NCBI GenBank assembly: GCA_001632435.1
Contig: KV424044.1
Coordinates: 1-64,000 of the forward strand
DNA: 64,000 nt
Source of the DNA: Calocera cornea HHB12733
Lineage: Eukaryota; Basidiomycota; Dacrymycetes; Dacrymycetales; Dacrymycetaceae
Reading direction: 5' to 3'
In this document: positions 56,460 through 64,000 of the stretch, in pieces
Layout of the letters: every line of letters starts with the position of its first letter
Numbering within the stretch: position 1 is the stretch's first letter
Program-made: the position numbers and the translations under genes
Notes under the pieces: model-generated
Seen by the model: only the letters and a program-made list of their open reading frames with translations
The model's database searches: none
Told to the model about the DNA's origin: nothing

Positions 56460-57027
56460 TCGCATCGCCCTGAACCCTTTCTCGCCCCCGCAGGCCACGC
56501 ATAACGAACCGAAACGGACATCTACTGGCATGAAATGCCGCATGGACAGTCTACTGTAGCTGCTAGCAACCTCACTCACGAGCGTCATGACTGCACATAC
56601 ATGTTATTCCCTTGACTCGGGCCAATGATTCATTCTGTGGTAATGTGTCGGATGGGAGGCTGCATAGTACAAGCCCTTTTCAGCACAAGCCCTTTCCAAG
56701 CCTCTGTCCACTTGCGGTCATCGCCAGCCCTTTACCCTTGGGGAGCGCCCCCGCTCGGCACGACGCATGCCGCTTACATAATGTGCACCGCCACCAGGGT
56801 CCTTTAATAGCCGAAGCAGTGTCGGGCCGAGTTCGGCCGGGGATTGCGCCATCTACTCCCGCACTAACAATGCGCCATCACTAGTTAGTCGAAATTCTGA
56901 CACTGTGTGCTTCATCGTCGTCGGTCTAGTCCTCGACATCGTCAACGTCAGCGTCCTCATCGACAGTGACACCGACAGCGACACCAACACCGACGCCCTT
57001 TAGATCATCTTCCAACACCCGTGAAAC
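56460..57027. other. Intergenic: chitin deacetylase 3' UTR and MET10 promoter
   Basis: 568 bp. A direct repeat of AGCACAAGCCCTTTCC-like sequence near 56667-56696 and a run of GACAGCGACACCAAC-type repeats in the MET10 leader (about 56960-56998). No gene. Confidence 0.5.
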
Positions 57028-60000
57028 ATGTCAGGCGCGGCCACGCCCCTGTCGGCAGCGACGACGCTCACCCCAGGGTCGCCCTCGCCCTGCCCCAACT
57101 CCTCTCCGAAGAAGTGGGACGTCCCCCTGCTCAAGCCCTTCCTCCCTCTCCCCGTCCAGCCCTCTGCGGGCAGTACGCTCCCCACCACTGCAGCGCACGT
57201 CGTGGAGGCACTCGCGTCGAGCCTCAGCAGCCGCGTGTTCGCGTACGACGATGCGCTGCTGCAGGGCGTTGGCCAGCAGGCGCTCGATTGGTCTTCCTCT
57301 GGGCAGGGCGCGAAGGCGCAGGAGATGCAGGCTCGTGCTGGGGCTGGGATGGCCCTCCTCGGAAGGCTCGGTACTAACGGAGGGAGCACGAGTGACGCGG
57401 GCGGGGTGCTCTCCGCGTTCGTGACGCCCCAAGGGCTCGCGCTGATGGGGGAGAGCCTCTCCCTCCTGCCGCCTCCCAGTCAAGCAGGCAGGCTAGTCCT
57501 GCACGTCCCGGCCGTCTCGCCCTCCCCCACCGGGGCGCTCACTCCCTCGCTCGCCTCTCTCGGCCCGGCACTCGCAGGCGTCCCTTCCGACTCCTCCGAC
57601 CTGGCCGTTGTCCTCTCCTCTACACCTTCCGAGACTGCAGCGCTCGCACAGGCATCCTACGCGCTCGCCCCGCACGTCGTACACATATTCGACCATCACA
57701 GCTCGGCCCGCGAGCTCACAGCCATCCCCGCCCCGTCCTCCCCGGCGGGCGACCGCGGCCTCTCCCTGCGCACGGCTCTCTCCCGCGCGGGGCTGGAGTG
57801 GTTCGACTACTCCGGCTCCCCCACCGCTTCGTACGTGCTCATCACGCTCGCCTCCCCCCTCGCGCAAGCGCTGAAAGCCTCTATCGGGAAGACCGAGGGT
57901 CTGGGGCTGCTCATCGTGCGCGTGCTCAGGCCGTGGGATGAGCTCGCCCTCGCTGCTGCGCTCCCGAGGGCCGTGGAGCACGTGCATGTTGTGGACCATG
58001 TGCTGGGCGCGGGGGAGCAGGGGCTCCTGTTCGGGGATGTGTTAGGTGCGCTGGTTGGCGCTGCGGATGCGGGGCATGTGCCTGCCGTTCACAGGGTGGG
58101 CGTGCTGCCCTCGGAGCTGGCGGCGTACACCTCCCGCCCGGCCGAGCTGCTGGCCTCCCTCCGCCCCTCCGTCCCCACGCCAGCGACACAGTCCCTCCCC
58201 TCGCCCAAGAAACTCGCGTTCTACACCACCCCCTCCTCCCCGCTCCCGCAAACGATCGCACACACCTTCCTCCTCTCCAACAGCGTGTCCACCCGCCTCC
58301 TTCCCTTCACCGACGCCTTCTCCCACGCGGGGGGGATCACGCTGCACCGGCTACTCCTGTACCGGCCTTCGGAGGCCGCGCTCGCCCAGGCGCCGGTGGA
58401 CTACCTCTTCCCGCTCGAGCAGCCCGACGCGGACTTTGTCGCGCTCGCGGAGCCCGCCCTGCTCAGGAGCCATGCGGTGCTGGACTCGGCAAGGAAGGGC
58501 GCGCAGGTGCTCGTCCTCACCGCTTGGTCGGCCGAGGAGCTCGCGGCGAGCTTGCCGCCCAAGGCGCATGCAACCGTCGATGAGAAGCAGCTTAGGCTGT
58601 ACACGTTCGACCTGCGCAAGGCCGCTGAGGCGCTCGCGCCTTCAGACAAGGGCAAGCAGGAAGCGCAGGAGGAGCTCGAGACGGTGCTCCAGCTGATTGC
58701 CTTCCTCCGTCTGTACCTTGTTGGCGCGGGTGGCGAAGCGGCTGTGGAGAAGGTCGTGCGCGCCGTCTACGGGTCGTTCATCGCCGGCGTCCCGCTTGCC
58801 GACGCGTGCAAGGCCGTCTGGACGAGCTTGCACGAGATTGCTCTGCCCAAGAACGAGCCCGAGGTGGAGGTGGAGAAGGAGAAGGAGCTCAAGACGTTCG
58901 AGTTCAACACCATCTCCCTCGCCTCGCTCCCCGCCATGCCGACCACGCCCGTCCCGCGCGTCTCCTCCTGGCACGCGGCGGCCAAGCTCTTGCTGTTCAA
59001 GGAGGCCACACTCGTCCCGTCCGCTACGGACCCCAAGGAGCAGCCGACCGCGCTCCGGCCCGAGACGGAGGACCGCACGTTCCTGGTGACGTGCAGCGTC
59101 AACCGGCGCCTCACGCCTACGACGTACGACAGGAACGTCTTCCACCTCGAGTTCGACACGGCTGGCACGGGGCTCAAGTATGCGCTCGGTGAGGCGCTCG
59201 GCGTCCATGGGTGGAACGACGAGGAAGAGGTGATGGACTTCTGCAAGTGGTACGGCGTCGACCCGAACCAGGTCATTTCCGTGCCCTTGCCCGAGGGCTC
59301 GCGTGGTGCCCGTCACAGCCGCACCGTCTTCCAGACCCTGCAGCAGGTGGTCGACCTCTTTGGCAAGCCGCCAAAGTCGTTTTACGCTGCACTCTCGCCG
59401 CTGGCCAAGGAGCGCGCGGACTCGATGTCGCTGCGCTTCATCTCCTCCGCCGAGGGCTCGGCCACGTTTAAGAAGTTGAGCGAGGTAGACACGCTCACGT
59501 TTGCTGATGTGCTGCGCTCCTACCCTTCGGCCCACCCGAGCATCGAGGAGCTTGTCGAGCTCGTCGGGTTTATCAAGCCCCGCCACTACTCCATCGCTTC
59601 CTCGCAGGCGGCTGTTGGAGACCGCGTTGATCTGCTCGTCGTCACCGTCGACTGGGTCACCCCGTCCGGCTCGCCCCGCTTCGGCCAGTGCACGCGCTAC
59701 CTTGCCGGGCTCAAGGAGGGACAGAAGGTCACCGTGTCCATCAAGCCGTCCGTGATGAAGCTTCCGCCTAATGACATGCAGCCGATCATCATGGCTGGTC
59801 TTGGCACGGGCGCTGCACCCTTCCGTGCATTCATGCAGCACCGTGCGTGGCAGAAGCAGCAGAAAATACCTGTTGGCCCTCTCATCTACTACTTTGGCTC
59901 TCGTCATCGTTCGCAAGAGTACCTCTATGGTGAGGAGATCGAGGCTTACGTGAGTGTCTTCGCTGCATCCCTGTGTTGTGCTGTACTGACAGTACATGAT

Positions 60001-60290
60001 AGATTCGCGACGGTGTCATCTCACATGCTGGCCTTGCATTCTCTCGTGACACGGATAAGAAGGTGTACATCCAGCACAAGATGCAGAACGACGGCGAGAT
60101 GCTGGGCACGATGTTGGCTGGAGAGGAGAAGGGAGTGTTCTACCTCTGTGGCCCTACCTGGCCCGTGCCCGATGTCTACGAGGCGCTTGTCAAATCCCTC
60201 GTCGAGTATGGCAACATGGAAAGGAAGTACGCCGAGGAGTACTTGGAGGCTCTGAAGGAGGAGGAGAGATATGTCCTTGAGGTCTATTAG
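57028..60290 (+). CDS. MET10: Assimilatory sulfite reductase (NADPH) flavoprotein alpha subunit
   Basis: Transfers electrons from NADPH through FAD to the sirohaem subunit (Met5), which reduces sulfite to sulfide for methionine/cysteine synthesis. Exons 57028-59949 and 60003-60290 (53-nt intron) give 1069 aa, like fungal Met10 (about 1035). The N-terminal half is a pyruvate:ferredoxin oxidoreductase-like region (SPTASYVLITLASPL, LGLLIVRVLRPWDE), a hallmark of fungal Met10. C-terminal ferredoxin-NADP reductase module from about 680: FLVTCSVNRRLTP, FAD site RHYSIASS (about 851), NADPH site GLGTGAAPFRAF (about 924), YYFGSRHRSQEYLYGEE, and YLCGPTWPVPDVYEAL near the end. No flavodoxin-like FMN motif was recognised. 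Cytosolic. In other fungi repressed by methionine. Confidence 0.93.
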
Positions 60291-60780
60291 ATTGCACATA
60301 CTTTTGTGTTCCTTTAGAGGGGCAATCAGACACCTATTGCGGCATTCCGGTCACCGTTACTGGGCCTGCAAAGGATCCTACCTGCACAAACCAGTGCCCG
60401 AGGGCAAGGCAGCCATTGGCTGTGCGATCAGCCGAGCAGCGGTAGCTTGCAACGAGGCATGTGTCCGTGTGCCTAGCTTTCGAGATGTTCTTGCCAGGTG
60501 CTGAACGACAAGCGACGGCGTTATCTCAATAAATAAGAGTCTCCCTGATTCACATACGGACGGACTGTTAAGTTTAAAAAGCGGGATTCTCATTTTGGGA
60601 GTTACGAAGATATCAGAGGGGGATACGGGGCTCATATGGCAGTGGAAATTTCCAAAAAGATGGACGTGCAGGTTAGCGTTTCATGGCGCCCTCCCTGACG
60701 GGCATCGTCAGCTGCACATGTACTGGTTCCTCTGATGGGAGACATACCGAGGTCGCATCTCCAAGCTGGAAACGATGCAG
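60291..60780. other. Intergenic 3' region of MET10 and small minus-strand gene
   Basis: 490 bp between converging genes; AT-rich patches near 60520-60600, no repeat or gene recognised. Confidence 0.5.
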
Positions 60781-61423
60781 TTAGAAAGTGTGGAGATAAT
60801 CGCCGAAGAGGGCCTTCGAAGCGTCGCCGGCGAGATCCCCAAGCTTAGAATAGCCGAAGTAATCGGCGACACTGGTGGCGACACCAAGCACCTTGAGTTG
60901 GATGGTCGTATCAACAAACCTATGCTGTACAGGTATTAAATCATTAAGGGAGAACCTATCGATAGCGAAGTAAATACCTGGTAAGGCCGGCGGCTCTTGT
61001 CATGCCACACGAGAAAGCGGCCGTCGCCCGCCTTATTCTTCTGGCCGTACTGGAAGCGATCATCAACCCTGATCCTGTAGCCTATGTAGGGCGTGGTAAG
61101 GAACGCGAGCTCTCGGATTCGAATTCTTCTGCTCACATGCGCCGTCGTCAGTCGTTACGGCCTCGAGGCCCGCGAGTTGAGAGTCGTCAGCGAGCTCGGA
61201 GGCGATGTACAGGGGGACCTCTTCCTTCACTGCTATGCACCTCAGCTTGGTCCCAAAGGTTATTATGACCTTAGAGCTACTCACGGCCGGCGCCCGTCTT
61301 GGCCATGAAAAACTTATAGTCCTTGTTGTTTGAGGACCAACTCTGGCTCCATGCTACGCGCACGGTGGGAGCCGCGTCGTGGGCATGGATGTAGATGTAG
61401 TCTCCGAGCTGGACAGGGGCCAT
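60781..61423 (-). CDS. Small unrecognised four-exon gene
   Basis: Exons 61423-61285, 61229-61137, 61081-60978 and 60924-60781 give 159 aa; introns are 55, 55 and 53 nt, all GT-AG, and all phases agree. It starts MAPVQLGDYIYIHAHDAAPT; then VRVAWSQSWSSNNKDYKFFM, KEEVPLYIASELADDSQLAG, YRIRVDDRFQYGQK, GRFLVWHDKSRRPYQHRFVD, and ends ASKALFGDYLHTF. Alternating hydrophobic and aromatic residues suggest a small beta-rich fold. No signal peptide, so cytosolic. No family recognised; a lectin-like or other small beta protein is a guess. An upstream coding exon joined through CATCTCCAG near 61470 is possible but was not found in phase. No single open frame covers it. Confidence 0.6.
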
Positions 61424-62806
61424 TTCCGTTCCAAAGTCTGAGGGGTTGAAGTTGAGTGAGAGCTGGAGATGGTGGGTCAGACGATCGAGAATGCCTACAC
61501 TTATACCCTTTCGGCTCTTCCTGGATTACGACGGCTGCCACACGGTGTGCGGCCACAGCGACAATACTTCCAAGTACAGTCGAGGCGGGAGGTGAATAGG
61601 GTTGTCGCGTACCGTAACCGTAAAACACCGAGTTCCGACATGTCGACATCGACTAACAGTAGTCCAGTGGTGTGTTGGACAGTTCCATAAGCGGTCTCCT
61701 ATCGCAAATCGTGGCGCAAAGCCGGGCTTGATAGACGCTGTAACACGCTCTACAGCGTCCGCAACGCATCGGCGGGGGCTGAGGCCGGTACTTGGCTCAG
61801 TATTCGCCGGCTCAAGTGCAGGTCGCTGGCGTGACCGATGTGTCCACAAACTGACCGCATTTGGTGGCTCCAATCAGGCACAAGGATGGTTTAGATTGAA
61901 TCCCGAGCCACGTCCAGGCACACAAGAAGCGCAGGAAGCACGGCTTCCACCGCTGTCCAGAGTACTAGTGGCACCAAACAATAGGTCATCTGCACCGTTC
62001 AGGGACGGCGAGAGCTCAGAGTTCCTGCCGGAGAGGGTTCCGAAGCCGGCGGTGTAAGAAGCCGATGCTGCGACCGCAAATCGTGGCGCACCGAGGGGCT
62101 TCGGAGGCAATCGTCAAACAGGCGCCCCCCGGCCGGCCAGAGAATTGATTTGCACCAGTCGAGGGATTGTGCTGCATCCAAGAACGTTCGCTGAAGACGT
62201 CCGATGAGCACCGTATTGATATCATGGAATCCCAGGAGTCCGACAAGTTCGGAAACGAGTCGGAACATGTCTCCCCAGGTAAGCTTGCCATCACCATGGC
62301 CGGGCAGAACGCCTCCTGCAGCTCTGAGCTTGATCAATCGAACTGGGTGACTGTTGGCCATAGAGGTTCAGGGTAGAATTGTGCTGAACGTATGTTGTGT
62401 GTCAGGTCGGCACGAGGAACCCTTCTACGCTGGAAAGATGGAACGCATCTGGTCCCGTGCTGCAATCACGTCCACAAAACACAGAACCCTTCATAATGCC
62501 TTCCGGTTGACCCAGGAAAGCAACGACCTTTCGATATATAAACATGATTACCATTGCAGTCCCTCCAGGTGTATACGGAAAAAAAGAAACTAGGTCATAA
62601 AGAACGGCGTGGGGGCCAAGTAGAACGGGAATCAGATAGCTGAGCAGGAACCAGCTTACTGGGGAAATATAGGAATGCAAGTGGGTATGCGGACAATTCC
62701 AGATTGATCGACAAGGAGAAGAGGGGAAAGCTTCGTACAAATCATGCAATTACTGGAAGAAAAGAGACAGAAAGAGGAAAGGAATGTATCGTCAGTGGTT
62801 GTGGTA
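61424..62806. other. Intergenic region before the kinase gene
   Basis: Apart from the doubtful frame at 61999-62361, nothing recognisable. CGCAAATCGTGGCGCA occurs as a 16-bp direct repeat at 61703-61718 and 62075-62090. The part next to 62806 is AT-richer and probably the kinase 3' UTR. Confidence 0.45.
61999..62361 (-). CDS. Doubtful small hypothetical protein
   Basis: One open frame of 120 codons with plausible protein character in its first 90 residues (GKLTWGDMFRLVSELVGLLG, HDINTVLIGRLQRTFLDAAQ). The end is Ser/Pro/Arg-rich and may be intron or UTR. No domain, no homologue recalled, and other frames overlap. It could also be the first exon of a longer spliced gene. Confidence 0.25.
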   Translation of the reverse strand: MANSHPVRLIKLRAAGGVLPGHGDGKLTWGDMFRLVSELVGLLGFHDINTVLIGRLQRTFLDAAQSLDWCKSILWPAGGRLFDDCLRSPSVRHDLRSQHRLLTPPASEPSPAGTLSSRRP

Positions 62807-64000
62807 TCAAATCATGGCCGCCGCGGCTTCTTGGCGATGCAGCTCGTCTTCCAACAGCCGGGCCCGATTGAGCAGCGCCACAACGTCCGAGCGTGAGCAT
62901 GCGCGTCGGATGAAAGGCGATTCCAGAAGGGCTGCAGCTGACGGTCGCCTGGAAGGCTCTTCAGCACACATCGCCAGGAACGAGCGCAGCTGCTCGCTCC
63001 ATCGTTGGGGTTGGCTGAGAGGTGGCAAATGGCGGATGGTCCGCAAGTATTCCACGTCCTCAATCTCTGAATGAGGCGGAACGCCTTCTAGCAGCTCCCA
63101 GAGAGTCGCGCCAAGGGAATATATATCGACGGCGGTGTTGTATGGTTGGCCCGCACGCAATTCGGGCGCCATCCAGTACCACACACCCACGACTTCGTCA
63201 CGAGTTGGACGCTCTTCTGTGAGCTGGACGGCGTGGAAGAAATCAGCTGAGATGGGATTAGTCGAGACTCATGCAGTTCGATAATAGAACATACCGAGCA
63301 GAAGTCTTCCATCAGTTGAAAAGAGTAGGTTATCACTCCTTACGTCGCGATGAACGACGCCTCTCGAGTGCAGGTAGTTCAGCGCCTCAAGCACGTCCGC
63401 CATGAGCCGCGCTACGACCACCTCCCCTCCAAGCTCGAGACCTTCGCCACTGAGAACGCACACTTCCGCCAGACTGCGTTCCATCCGCTCCATCCGCACC
63501 CACATCTCCCAGCCTTTCATCATGGACTCCTGGACCGCTTCCTCAGCTTCCATTCCCTCGATTTGGGACTGTGGACGCAACCAGGCGCCGTCAGCGCCTA
63601 GGAGGTGAGCATGGCGGAGCGAGAGCTGCAGGAGAGTCTCTCTGAGGGTCGAGAGCGTCGGGCGCGGGATGTACTTGTAGGCCAAGTGCTGCGTCTGGGC
63701 ATGCATGGACGACAGAGGCGAGGCCGTATAGATATGCGAATGTGTACCGAGGGCGATGAGCGTAAGCGTTTTGGGAGGCGGCGGGCTGCCCGCGAGAAGA
63801 TATGGTGCCAGAGGCCTGTATCCCTCGGGCAGCGCCTGCATCCTTCGTTGTTCCGTGTCCTCCTCCTCTTCCTCTCCGCCCTCGCTCTCGAGCCAGTCCT
63901 TAAGCGCGTCGCCCAGATCTCCTTCGTCCACTTCCTCAATATTGCCGTTGGTGGCAACGACGCGTGACGGAGCGGGAATAGCTGGAGATGCGTCCAGCTC
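62807..64000 (-). CDS. STE20/PAK-like protein kinase with degenerate motifs (5' truncated by window)
   Basis: Exons 64000-63295 and 63246-62807 (48-nt intron) give 381 residues, open to the right edge. Kinase fold markers: Ala-Lys-like LAYKYI, helix C LRETLLQLSLRH, catalytic loop HRDVRSDNLLF, activation segment VVGVWYWMAPEL, then DIYSLGATLWELLEG and RRPSAAALL. The WMAPEL and GVVHRD-SDN context is closest to PAK/STE20 kinases. Deviations: the glycine loop reads ALGTHSHIYTA (lacks GxGxxG), HRDLK is HRDVR, and DFG is DFF (ADFFHAV, read across the intron). Lys, Glu, HRD Asp, Asn and DFF Asp are kept, so activity is uncertain. An acidic linker precedes the domain; any CRIB or PH domain would be outside the window. 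Confidence 0.85.

Noticed and set aside
61314..61649. Upstream minus-strand frame as first exon of the small four-exon gene
   Set aside because: The possible donor before GTATAA is in phase 2, which does not join the downstream LSLNFNPSDF frame; kept ATG 61423 instead.

Overview
This 64 kb window reads as nuclear DNA of a filamentous basidiomycete, probably an Agaricomycete. The coding sequence is GC-rich and dense, and introns are mostly 44-70 nt with GTGAGT/GTGCGT-type donors and CTAAC/CTGAC-like branch points. The gene content is fungal: MET10, UTP10, ECO1, RFT1, TFIIE-beta, a complex I LYR subunit, a CE4 chitin deacetylase, an Lte1-type RasGEF and a Lsb5-like VHS/GAT protein. A 100-N scaffold gap lies at 13388-13487. 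No rRNA, tRNA, CRISPR or bacterial-type operon was seen. The listed exon structures were rebuilt by hand from donor, acceptor and phase, and each gives a reading frame that closes exactly, apart from the genes cut by the window edge.

Layout. 1-1.5 kb: front end of an LTR retrotransposon (gag start, primer-binding site, probable LTR) running off the left edge. 1.5-9 kb: RFT1 (-), a mitochondrial PPR protein (+) and a serine/threonine dehydratase (-). 9-13.3 kb: RasGEF (-), with its 5' side in the assembly gap. 13.5-16.6 kb: gene-free, with a complete 695-bp terminal-inverted-repeat element bounded by a 9-bp target-site duplication. 16.6-20.1 kb: VHS/GAT protein (-). 20.2-25.5 kb: a 5.3 kb stretch without a supportable gene, starting with an 80-bp tandem duplication. 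25.5-30 kb: large coiled-coil protein (-). 30.2-31.4 kb: ECO1 (+), divergent from the coiled-coil gene over a short promoter with two ACGCGT boxes. 31.6-34 kb: TFIIE-beta (-) and NDUFA6-type subunit (-). 34.1-37.4 kb: second mitochondrial PPR-like protein (+). 37.4-40.3 kb: PDAP1-family phosphoprotein (-) and an unrecognised basic nuclear protein (+). 40.5-41.6 kb: SR splicing factor (-). 41.9-48.9 kb: UTP10 (+, 15 exons, two apparent GC-AG introns). 50.7-53.5 kb: RanBP2-type zinc-finger protein (+). 55.4-56.5 kb: secreted chitin deacetylase (+). 57.0-60.3 kb: MET10 (+). 60.8-61.4 kb: small unrecognised four-exon gene (-). 62.8-64 kb: a STE20-like kinase with degenerate catalytic motifs, cut by the right edge.

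Most genes sit in divergent pairs sharing promoters of 230-380 bp: RFT1/PPR, coiled-coil/ECO1, NDUFA6/PPR, PDAP1/nuclear protein, SR factor/UTP10. The coiled-coil/ECO1 pair has MBF-like S-phase sites. The NDUFA6/PPR pair are both mitochondrial. The most unusual material is non-coding or mobile: the TIR element with telomere-like repeats inside, a related telomere-like patch near 49.6 kb, and inverted repeats at the 3' end of UTP10.
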